A stretch of 8,721 bases of DNA from Anaerolineae bacterium. GTDB taxonomy: Bacteria > Chloroflexota > Anaerolineae > Anaerolineales > UBA11858. The notes under the pieces were generated by a model, which was given only the letters and a program-made list of their open reading frames with translations, made no database searches and was not told the origin of the DNA. The stretch is taken from the NCBI GenBank assembly GCA_003694235.1, contig RFKO01000112.1:1-8721 (forward strand), written 5' to 3'. A program made the position numbers and the translations under genes. Shown piece by piece: positions 1 to 5,546 of this stretch. Positions within the stretch are counted from its first letter, which is position 1. Every line of letters begins with the position of its first letter.

Positions 1-513
1 CCGCTTGAAAAACACATTGATGCGCGGCGTCGCTCCGCTCGCCAGGAAGAAAATCAGACGGGTGAGAAAATACCCCACCACAAAGCCGATCAGAGGGGAG
101 GTCAACAGAGCGATCAACACCTTCTCCAAACCGGAGAGCTTGATCGCCTCAAAGCCGGCCCCCATCAGAACCGCTCCCACGATCCCCCCCACCAGCGCGT
201 GCGACGAACTGCTCGGCAGCCCTAAAAGCCAGGTGATCACATTCCAGCAAATCGCCCCCACCAGGGCAGCGATCAGCACCTGCATCGAGAGGGCCTGCGC
301 GTGCACCACCTCGTCGCCGATGGTTTTGGCAACCGCCACACCAAACAGAAACGGGCCACTGAATTCGGCCAGCGCGGTGATCGTCAAGGCGGTTTGAGGG
401 CGGAAGGCGCGCGAACTGATCATCGTGGCCACGATGTTGCTGGAATCGTGTAACCCGTTGAGGAAATCGAACACCAGCGCCAGAGCAAGCAACACAATCA
501 CAACCGGAGGCAT
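1..513 (-). CDS. pit: Inorganic phosphate transporter, Pit family (partial, C-terminus off the left edge)
   Basis: This is the N-terminal 171 residues of a PiT-type (PF01384) low-affinity phosphate permease, an inner-membrane protein that takes up phosphate or metal-phosphate with a cation. The reading frame is open to the first base of the window, so the rest is missing. Family hallmarks are visible: DFLNGLHDSSNIVAT at residues 16-30 and GLPSSSSHALVGG at 98-110, the latter being the GLPxSxTH-like signature. Hydrophobic segments lie near residues 3-18, 50-64, 78-97, 105-119 and 132-157. The ATG is preceded by a purine-rich GAGAGAGGG about 5 nt upstream that overlaps the stop codon of the upstream DUF47 gene, only 12 nt away. 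The two are therefore probably one operon with coupled translation. Pairing of Pit with DUF47 is a known arrangement and supports the phosphate call. The precise co-transported ion cannot be read from this part. Confidence 0.93.
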   Translation of the reverse strand, partial: MPPVVIVLLALALVFDFLNGLHDSSNIVATMISSRAFRPQTALTITALAEFSGPFLFGVAVAKTIGDEVVHAQALSMQVLIAALVGAICWNVITWLLGLPSSSSHALVGGIVGAVLMGAGFEAIKLSGLEKVLIALLTSPLIGFVVGYFLTRLIFFLASGATPRINVFFKR

Positions 514-525
514 GACATCCCTCTC

Positions 526-1146
526 TCAGGTCATCTTGACAACAATATCCGAGAGCACATTGGCGGCCTCATCCCCGCGATCGGCGGCGTTGCTCAGGTG
601 ACGGTACACCTCGCGCTTTTTCAACATCTCCACCACATGATGCACGTCCTCCGGCCCGCTGAACAGATCGGCGATGGCCTCGCGATACACCGCTTCCACC
701 CGATTCTCGAGCGCCTTGGCGCGCTGCGCATGATCGATTGCCACGCCGGGATGCTTGCGTAAACGCTGCACACCCAGGTAAATCTCATACGCCGCGTCGC
801 GCAGCAGGGAGGCGATGCGCTGCATGAAGGAAGTCGGCTGTACGTTGAGGATCTCCATCTCGCTGACCGTGGTGTAGGCATAGTCGAGCACATCATCAAT
901 CGTGCGCGAGAGGGTAAAGATATCCTCGCGATCGAAGGGGGTGACAAAGGTGCGGTTCAGTTCGTCAATCAGAATACGGCGCACTTCATCGGCCTCTTTT
1001 TCCCGCATGGTCAGCTGCTCGGCGCTCTCGTGGTCCTGCGTCTCCATAAAACGCACCAACAGCTTCAGTCCTTCATAAGTCAGCGAAGCCTGCTCTTCGA
1101 TCAAGTTGTGAAAGATCTCGTCTTTACGCTTGGAAAAACGAAACAT
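526..1146 (-). CDS. DUF47 / PhoU-like phosphate transport regulator
   Basis: The 206-residue, mostly helical and charged cytoplasmic protein matches the DUF47 (PF01865, TIGR00153) family, distant relatives of PhoU that usually sit beside pit genes and are thought to regulate the permease. Seen in the sequence: an N-terminal MFRFSKRKDEIF; an acidic E-rich metal-ligand-type stretch EKEADEVRR at residues 49-57; the family signature FVTPFDREDIFTLSR at 67-81, followed by IDDVLD; and a C-terminal REVYRHLSNAADRGDEAANVL at about 178-198. Length is normal for the family. The frame is open upstream to 1227, but that extension runs through a terminator-like hairpin and has no family resemblance. The ATG at 1146 gives the conserved N-terminus and has GAGGTGG just upstream. 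Pit follows after 12 nt. No convincing own promoter is visible in the 113-nt gap upstream. Function is inferred from family and context. Confidence 0.9.
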   Translation of the reverse strand: MFRFSKRKDEIFHNLIEEQASLTYEGLKLLVRFMETQDHESAEQLTMREKEADEVRRILIDELNRTFVTPFDREDIFTLSRTIDDVLDYAYTTVSEMEILNVQPTSFMQRIASLLRDAAYEIYLGVQRLRKHPGVAIDHAQRAKALENRVEAVYREAIADLFSGPEDVHHVVEMLKKREVYRHLSNAADRGDEAANVLSDIVVKMT

Positions 1147-1189
1147 ATCCACCTCACAAATGGCAAAAACCGGACTTACAGGAGGAAGA

Positions 1190-1223
1190 CACAGCCCTGC
1201 CTGAGGTTCAGAGCAGGGCTGTG
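1190..1223 (-). terminator. Hairpin between the EF-G-like gene and DUF47, probable terminator
   Basis: A perfect 11-bp inverted repeat (CACAGCCCTGC at 1190-1200, GCAGGGCTGTG at 1213-1223) has an inner CTGA/TCAG pair, so the stem can extend to 15 bp with one bulged base and a 3-nt loop. On the minus strand it follows the EF-G-like stop codon by 36 nt and is followed by the pyrimidine-rich TCTTCCTCCT. That is not a clean U-run, so termination may be partial, with some readthrough into the phosphate genes. Confidence 0.6.
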
Positions 1224-1259
1224 GCAATGTTCAGGAGGGAACACAGGGGGCAAACAGCG

Positions 1260-3323
1260 TTATTTCTCCTCTTTGGCCTTCTTCGCCGCGGCGATGATCT
1301 CTTGTGCCAGGTGCTGCGGCACAACCTCGTAGTGATCAAATTCCATGCTGAACACCCCGCGTCCGCCAGTCATGGAGCGCAAATCGGTGGTGTAACGCTG
1401 CATCTCGGCCAGCGGCACGAACGCCCGCACAGTGGATTTGCCGCGCACAGTGTCCATACCCTGAACGCGCGCCCGGCGAGTGTTCAGGTCGCCCAGGATA
1501 TCGCCCATATTGGCTTCCGGAACGTGGACTTCCACCTTCATAATCGGCTCCAGCAGCACCGGCGAGGCGTTCATCATGGCCAGCTTGAAACACTCGCGCG
1601 CCGCGATCTCGAAGGCCACCGGCTTGGAGTCTACCGGGTGCTCCTTGCCATCGTACACCGCCACCTTGATGTTGTGCACCGGATAACCGGCCAGCACACC
1701 TTCGGCCATCACGTTGCGCACGCCTTTTTCAATGGCCGGCATAAAGTTGGATGAGATCGCGCCGCCGAACACCTCGTTGACGAACTCGAAATCCTCATCC
1801 GGCAGCGGCTCGAGGCGCATGTGCACTTCCGCAAACTGGCCAGCTCCGCCGGTCTGTTTCTTATGACGATACTGCGCCGAACCTACTTTCTGAATGGTCT
1901 CCTGGTAAGGGACTTTCGGCTCTTCGATCAGCAGTTTGGTCTGGAACTTCTTCTCGGCCTTGCGGATGGCCACGTCGATATGCTGATCGCCCATCCCCTG
2001 CAAGATGGTCTGCTTGGTCGCCCGCTCCTGATACCACGAGAGGGTCATATCCTCCTCGCACAGGCGGGTAAGGGTAGGGCTGACCTTGGCCGAGTCAGCC
2101 TGCGATTCCGGCTGAACGGCCACGCGGTACAGCGCGCTGGGGTATTTCGGCACCGGCAGGGTCAGGGGATGATCCTTATCGCAAATCGTGTGGCTGGTAG
2201 AAGTCTCGCTCAGTTTGGGCACCACACCGATATCACCGGCGTGCAACTGCTTGACGGCAATTTGCTCTTTGCCGCGCAACAGCGAGAGGTTGCCCAAACG
2301 CTCCTCGACGCCGGCGCTCTGGTTCCACACCCGGCTGTCAGAGGCCAGTGTTCCGGAATACACGCGGAAGTAGGTAATCTTACCCACGAAGGGATCGGCC
2401 GTGGTCTTCCAGACGTAAGCCGCGAGCGGCCCGGAGTCGCTGCAGGGAAGCTCTTCCTCGCCCGCGGCGCTCTCGGCGACCACCGGCGGCCGCTCGGCCG
2501 GTGAGGGGAAGAGATCAATCATGGCGTTGAGCAACGGGAAAAGACCGATCTCCTGCGTGGCCGCGCTGACGAAAACCGGCACGAAGCTGTTGGCCAGCAC
2601 ACCGGCGCGCAACCCCTGCACAATCTCCTCGGCGCTGAGCTCCTCGCCCTCCAGATATTTCATCAACAGCTCATCATCCCCCTCGGCGGCGGTTTCGATC
2701 AACTCGAGGCGCGCCGCCTCCACGTCATCGGCAAACTCTGCGGGGATGTCCTCGCCCTGCTTGCCTTCGCCACGGTAGGCTTTCATCGTCAGCAGGTCAA
2801 TCACGCCCTGAAAATCCGCCTTCTCGCCCCAGGGGAGCTGCAGAGGCAACAGACGGGCATCCGTGACCTCGCGCACCGAGGCCAGCGCCTTCTGAAAATC
2901 GGCGTTCTCCCGATCCATCTTGTTGATCAGCACAAAGCGCGGCAGGTCGAATTCATCGCAATACGACCAGGCGATCTCGGTGCCGACCTCGGCGCCGGCG
3001 ACCGAATCGACCACCACCACCGCGGCGTCGGCCACGCGCAGCGCGGAAATCACCTCGCCGATGAAATCGGTGTATCCCGGCGTGTCCAGCAGGTTGATCT
3101 TATGATCCCGGTATTCAACCGGTATCACCGCCGTGGAAAGCGAGATGCCTCGCCGGATTTCTTCTTCCTCAAAATCCGAGACAGTGGTTCCGTCTTCGAT
3201 TCGCCCCAGACGGGTGGTCACACCTGTGGCGTGCAGGAACGCTTCGGCCAGCATGGTCTTCCCGGCGCTGCTGTGCGAAACCAGGGCAATGTTGCGCAGT
3301 TTATCGGTTTGATACTCTTTCAT
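1260..3323 (-). CDS. fusA: Elongation factor G-like translational GTPase (EF-G paralogue, EF-G-2 type)
   Basis: The 687-residue protein has the full five-domain EF-G layout. The GTPase domain spans about 1-275: G1 HSSAGKT at 17-23, G3 DTPGYTDF at 80-87, G4 NKMD at 134-137, G5-like SAA at 253-255. Domain II is about 300-380 and domain III about 397-470 (GMGDQH near 443). Domain IV starts around 473 with KKQTGGAGQF at 488-497 and GGAISSNF at 520-527. Domain V is about 595-675 (NMGDILGDLNTRR; TDLRSMTGGRG). Compared with housekeeping EF-G, the G1 loop lacks the usual HVDAGKT wording, the switch I Thr is Ser61, and the catalytic His of DTPGH is Tyr84. From memory, Tyr at that site also occurs in Thermus EF-G-2, so this is likely the paralogue rather than the sole EF-G. 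A TTG nine bases upstream abuts AGGAAGG with no spacing, whereas the ATG at 3323 has 9-nt spacing, so I chose the ATG. Cytoplasmic; exact role in translocation, recycling or stress is unknown. Confidence 0.93.
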   Translation of the reverse strand: MKEYQTDKLRNIALVSHSSAGKTMLAEAFLHATGVTTRLGRIEDGTTVSDFEEEEIRRGISLSTAVIPVEYRDHKINLLDTPGYTDFIGEVISALRVADAAVVVVDSVAGAEVGTEIAWSYCDEFDLPRFVLINKMDRENADFQKALASVREVTDARLLPLQLPWGEKADFQGVIDLLTMKAYRGEGKQGEDIPAEFADDVEAARLELIETAAEGDDELLMKYLEGEELSAEEIVQGLRAGVLANSFVPVFVSAATQEIGLFPLLNAMIDLFPSPAERPPVVAESAAGEEELPCSDSGPLAAYVWKTTADPFVGKITYFRVYSGTLASDSRVWNQSAGVEERLGNLSLLRGKEQIAVKQLHAGDIGVVPKLSETSTSHTICDKDHPLTLPVPKYPSALYRVAVQPESQADSAKVSPTLTRLCEEDMTLSWYQERATKQTILQGMGDQHIDVAIRKAEKKFQTKLLIEEPKVPYQETIQKVGSAQYRHKKQTGGAGQFAEVHMRLEPLPDEDFEFVNEVFGGAISSNFMPAIEKGVRNVMAEGVLAGYPVHNIKVAVYDGKEHPVDSKPVAFEIAARECFKLAMMNASPVLLEPIMKVEVHVPEANMGDILGDLNTRRARVQGMDTVRGKSTVRAFVPLAEMQRYTTDLRSMTGGRGVFSMEFDHYEVVPQHLAQEIIAAAKKAKEEK

Positions 3324-3332
3324 TGATTTCAA

Positions 3333-3339
3333 CCTTCCT
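3333..3339 (-). promoter_or_regulatory. Ribosome binding site that decides the EF-G-like start
   Basis: AGGAAGG on the minus strand lies 9 nt before the ATG at 3323 and directly against the alternative in-frame TTG at 3332. The spacing favours the ATG. Confidence 0.7.
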
Positions 3340-3424
3340 GATATGAGATTATGGCTTGCTTCGCACCGCCCTTCAAAGCGTGCGAGAGCGCTTCAGTCAA
3401 CCAGTCGGGATAGCACGGCCTCCA

Positions 3425-3430
3425 ATTATA
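3425..3430 (-). promoter_or_regulatory. Candidate -10 box for the EF-G-like gene
   Basis: A perfect TATAAT lies on the minus strand about 100 nt before the start codon, in the AT-richer part of the 3324-3567 intergenic gap. No good TTGACA-like hexamer stands 16-18 nt upstream; that spot is GC-rich and can form a short CCCG/CGGG hairpin. A 10-bp perfect palindrome, TGAAATTTCA, sits at 3464-3473, about 33 nt upstream, and could be an activator or repressor site. The promoter call rests on the -10 alone. Confidence 0.4.
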
Positions 3431-3510
3431 GGGTAAAACCCCCGAAACGGGTATAGCCGAAGTTGAAATTTCACGATTTTGCCTCTTGCGTTTTGGCGAA
3501 TTTTCTGCCA

Positions 3511-3563
3511 TAATAAAAGCACCCTTTCCAGGGTGCCCCCCTCACTCTGGAAAGGGCTTTTTT
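3511..3563. terminator. Two-sided intrinsic terminator downstream of the VanZ-family gene
   Basis: The arms are 3518-3531 and 3547-3558 (CCTTTCCAG pairing with CTGGAAAGG, extended by AGC/GCT across a 2-nt bulge). They give about 12 bp of stem around a 15-nt loop. On the plus strand the stem runs into six Ts (3558-3563); on the minus strand it runs into TTTTATTAT. The minus-strand reading lies 5 nt past the VanZ-family stop codon and is the likely working direction, because no rightward gene ends here. A shorter alternative hairpin, GCACCC/GGGTGC (3519-3524 with 3531-3536), uses the same left arm and would exclude the long one. Confidence 0.8.
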
Positions 3564-3567
3564 ATCG

Positions 3568-4422
3568 CTAGCGGAAAGGCGAGCCGCTTACGGCGATCCA
3601 CAAGACCAGCGCGTGAATCGCGCCCACGATGACCAGCAAGGGGGAAAGCCTTACCCGCACCCACGCCGGCGGGCGCGACACGGCGCGCCGCTGCCAGAGA
3701 AAATACAGCAACACCCCCACCACAAACGTCAGATTCCATACCAGCAAACCCTGAGGATACACCCCCTGAAAGCGTTCCTGTGCCTGCACGGCGAACAAAC
3801 GCGCACAGGTCAACACGCCGCCCGTCAGGCCATACAGCAGCAGCGCGCCGCCCGGCAGCACAGCCCGCCAGCGGACTATCTTCGGCACAGGCTTCAGACG
3901 GGGGGATAGCAATCCCTGAATGGTCAACAAGCCGACCAACACGCCCGTGCTGTTGACCAGCATGTCGCTCCAACCGTAAAAGCGCCGCGGATGGATGCCC
4001 TGCTCCACTTCATCCACCACGCCCAACAGCGAGCCGCACAACCAGATCAGCAGCATGAGCCCCTTGCCCTGATCGGCGCGGCTCAGCGCGGCGTAGAGCA
4101 GCCATGCCATGACCACGTACTCGGGGATATGGATGTGTTTGTTGGGATTCGGCTCCAGGCGGATGACGGCGTACGTCAGCACCGCCGCCGGCAACAAATA
4201 AACCAGATGAGCGAAGGTGCCTCTGCGGCGGAAACCGTAAACGGCGTACAACACACCTGCCGTCAGCACCAGTAAAAGCGGTATTTTGCCGGTCGCCTGC
4301 TGCCCAATGGCAGCCTCCAAACGGCGGTACACCAGAATGGCCGAGGGGAGAAAAGCGGTGTACAGCGCGATCACCCCCCACAGAAGAAAAGAAATCCTGG
4401 CAAACTTCGGGTCTCTTTTCAA
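3568..4422 (-). CDS. VanZ-family membrane protein with extra C-terminal membrane half
   Basis: The 284-residue polytopic membrane protein contains a VanZ-like (PF04892) domain. NKHIHIPEY at residues 94-102 and DEVEQGIHPRR at 137-147, followed by D153, N157 and G160, reproduce the family's conserved H/E and DExxQxxxPxR...D...N..G pattern. Predicted membrane segments are near 10-31, 47-63, 72-88, 100-113, 121-136, 155-172, 188-207, 226-244 and 259-279. The classic VanZ domain would end near residue 172; the last three segments are an added hydrophobic half that I cannot assign. VanZ of Enterococcus gives low-level teicoplanin resistance, but most family members have unknown roles, so no resistance claim is made. 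The start is TTG: no ATG exists in frame before residue 105, and GGAG (4431-4434) lies 8 nt upstream. The tRNA-Leu is 67 nt upstream on the same strand, and a terminator follows the stop. Confidence 0.82.
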   Translation of the reverse strand: MKRDPKFARISFLLWGVIALYTAFLPSAILVYRRLEAAIGQQATGKIPLLLVLTAGVLYAVYGFRRRGTFAHLVYLLPAAVLTYAVIRLEPNPNKHIHIPEYVVMAWLLYAALSRADQGKGLMLLIWLCGSLLGVVDEVEQGIHPRRFYGWSDMLVNSTGVLVGLLTIQGLLSPRLKPVPKIVRWRAVLPGGALLLYGLTGGVLTCARLFAVQAQERFQGVYPQGLLVWNLTFVVGVLLYFLWQRRAVSRPPAWVRVRLSPLLVIVGAIHALVLWIAVSGSPFR

Positions 4423-4430
4423 GAGCGCAT

Positions 4431-4434
4431 CTCC
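4431..4434 (-). promoter_or_regulatory. Ribosome binding site supporting the TTG start of the VanZ-family gene
   Basis: GGAG on the minus strand is separated by 8 nt from the TTG at 4422. The nearby ATG at 4430 is out of frame and hits TGA after three codons. Confidence 0.55.
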
Positions 4435-4445
4435 GGGGAAACAAC

Positions 4446-4485
4446 AACCGTATTGGCGATTCCCCGCGGAAACACCAATACGGTT
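4446..4485 (-). terminator. Inverted repeat just after tRNA-Leu, probable tRNA terminator
   Basis: AACCGTATTGG (4446-4456) and CCAATACGGTT (4475-4485) form a perfect 11-bp stem, with an inner TTCC/GGAA pair in the 18-nt loop. It begins 4 nt after the tRNA 3' end on the minus strand and is followed by GTTGTTT, a modest U-rich tail. It likely ends or processes the tRNA transcript. If read through, it would form the leader structure of the VanZ-family mRNA, whose start is 23 nt further on. Confidence 0.65.
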
Positions 4486-4489
4486 TCAG

Positions 4490-4572
4490 TAGGCCGGGTG
4501 GGAGTCGAACCCACACGGTGTTGCCACCGGAGGATTTTAAGTCCCCTGCGTCTGCCATTCCGCCACCGGCCC
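4490..4572 (-). tRNA. trnL: tRNA-Leu (anticodon UAA)
   Basis: The 83-nt type II tRNA folds fully by eye. The acceptor is GGGCCGG/CCGGCCT (G1-U72 wobble), with U8-G9 and a D arm containing GGCAGA. The anticodon stem is GGGGA/TCCTC with loop CTTAAAA, giving anticodon UAA. The long variable arm is CGGTG-GCAA-CACCG, the T arm GTGGG-TTCGACT-CCCAC, and the discriminator base A73. The UAA anticodon, long variable arm and A73 are all as expected for leucine. CCA is not encoded, so it must be added after transcription. A promoter with close-to-consensus boxes lies immediately upstream, and an inverted repeat lies immediately downstream, consistent with a stand-alone tRNA unit. Confidence 0.97.
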
Positions 4573-4582
4573 ATCAGGGTTA

Positions 4583-4610
4583 ATTCTACACGCTCAAACC
4601 ATTTGGTCAA
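4583..4610 (-). promoter_or_regulatory. Promoter of tRNA-Leu
   Basis: On the minus strand TTGACC (4605-4610) and TAGAAT (4583-4588) are separated by 16 nt, a good sigma-70-type pair. The expected start site lies only a few bases before the tRNA 5' end at 4572, as is usual for tRNA promoters. Its -35 box overlaps that of the rightward promoter. Confidence 0.75.
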
Positions 4611-4632
4611 GGTGCGGCAGATGCTTTATAAT
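4603..4632 (+). promoter_or_regulatory. Promoter of the rightward EamA transporter genes
   Basis: A perfect TATAAT (4627-4632) has a TTGGTC -35 candidate at 4603-4608, with 18-nt spacing. The start site would fall near 4639, leaving a leader of about 20 nt that contains the ribosome binding site. The -35 overlaps the leftward tRNA-Leu -35 within TTGGTCAA. Confidence 0.65.
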
Positions 4633-4646
4633 GGCGCATCTCGACA

Positions 4647-4652
4647 AAGGAG
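4647..4652 (+). promoter_or_regulatory. Ribosome binding site supporting the TTG start of the first EamA gene
   Basis: AAGGAG lies 6 nt before the TTG at 4659, an ideal spacing. No in-frame ATG exists until residue 40, inside the second membrane segment. Confidence 0.8.
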
Positions 4653-4658
4653 CACACC

Positions 4659-5546
4659 TTGAAAGCCACTTCGCGCGCTTATCTTGCCCTGGCCGGAGGG
4701 CTGCTCAGCCTGGGCTTCTCAGCCATCTTCGTGCGCGGGGCCGAAGCGCCCGGCACGGTAACCGCATTCTACCGCATGGCACTGGGGGCAGCCTTCATGG
4801 CGTTACCGTTCACCCTGCACCGGCACAATAGGCCTGCACCGCGGCGGCGCGGCATCTTGCTGGCTGCGCTGGCCGGAGCCTTCTTCGGCGCCGACCTCAC
4901 CCTGTGGGCCACCGGCATCGTACGCAGCGGCGCCACCATCCCAACATTGATGGCCAACACCGCCCCTCTGTGGGTCGGCCTGGGAGCGTGGCTGATCTTC
5001 CAAGAACGGCTATCCGCCGGATTTTGGGCCGGCACCGTGCTCGCGCTGCTGGGCGCCGGGGCGGTGCTCGGCGGCGACCTGCGCGCCGGGGACATCTTCC
5101 AGAACGGCGGATCGCTCGGCCTGGGAGCCGCAGTGTTCTACGGCGCGTACTACCTGGTTGCCCAGCGCGCCCGCGACCATCTGGACACGCTGACGTTCTT
5201 CTGGATCAGCACGGCCACCTCCGCCCTCTTCCTGGTGATTGTCAACCTGCTGATCGGCCACCCTCTGGTGGGCTATCCCCGCACCACCTGGCTGATCTTC
5301 CTGGCAAGCGGGTCGCTCGTCCAAATCGGCGGTTGGCTGCTGATCAACTACGCCCAGGGACGGTTACCCGCTCCACTGGTCTCCGTCACCCTGTTGGGGC
5401 AGCCGGTGCTCACCGCGGTGATCGCCTGGCCTTTGTTCGGGGAGACGCTGAACGGAGCGCAAACCCTCGGCGGTGCAGCCGTGCTCGCGGGGGTATTCTG
5501 GGTGCACCGCGCCCAATCCCAACCCGTCGGAGGAGAACCCACATGA
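4659..5546 (+). CDS. EamA/DMT-family transporter (first of a pair)
   Basis: The 295-residue inner-membrane protein of the drug/metabolite transporter superfamily has two EamA (PF00892) repeats, about residues 8-138 and 151-284, five membrane segments each. Seen: FYRM at 38-41 in the second segment, where the family carries a conserved Arg; NTAPLWVGLGAWLIFQERLS at 100-119, closing repeat 1; and GQPVLTAVIAWPLFGETLN at 247-265, closing repeat 2. Both closing helices show the family's P...(E/G)E pattern. Length is normal for the family. Members export amino acids or other metabolites, or take up sugars; substrate cannot be told from sequence. The TTG start is chosen for its AAGGAG at 6 nt and a clean hydrophobic N-terminus. 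The stop overlaps the next gene's ATG by 4 nt, so the pair is co-transcribed and translationally coupled. Confidence 0.92.
   Translation: MKATSRAYLALAGGLLSLGFSAIFVRGAEAPGTVTAFYRMALGAAFMALPFTLHRHNRPAPRRRGILLAALAGAFFGADLTLWATGIVRSGATIPTLMANTAPLWVGLGAWLIFQERLSAGFWAGTVLALLGAGAVLGGDLRAGDIFQNGGSLGLGAAVFYGAYYLVAQRARDHLDTLTFFWISTATSALFLVIVNLLIGHPLVGYPRTTWLIFLASGSLVQIGGWLLINYAQGRLPAPLVSVTLLGQPVLTAVIAWPLFGETLNGAQTLGGAAVLAGVFWVHRAQSQPVGGEPT

Noticed and set aside
1147..1227. N-terminal extension of the DUF47 gene starting at 1227
   Set aside because: The extra 27 residues are Cys/Pro-rich, cross a terminator-like hairpin and do not fit the family. The ATG at 1146 has a ribosome site and the conserved N-terminus.
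1821..2504. 227-residue plus-strand open frame inside the EF-G-like gene
   Set aside because: Antisense shadow of a clearly conserved gene in GC-rich DNA; Arg/Leu/Gly-rich, no recognisable domain and no ribosome site. The same applies to 1221-1754.
3324..3332. TTG start for the EF-G-like gene at 3332
   Set aside because: It would sit directly against the AGGAAGG ribosome site with no spacing; the ATG at 3323 has 9-nt spacing.
3329..3511. 60-residue minus-strand frame in the intergenic gap before the EF-G-like gene
   Set aside because: Covers the candidate promoter and leader region, has no recognisable motif, and overlaps the EF-G-like ribosome site.
3568..4422. Glycopeptide resistance gene vanZ
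   Set aside because: Only the broad VanZ domain is shared; there is no vanHAX/RS context, and the protein is longer than VanZ of Tn1546.
4904..5542. Long N-terminal extension of the second EamA protein (515-residue frame)
   Set aside because: Lies wholly within the first EamA gene in another frame and is Arg/Pro-rich and non-hydrophobic. The ATG at 5543 has GGAGGAG and gives a normal-length transporter.
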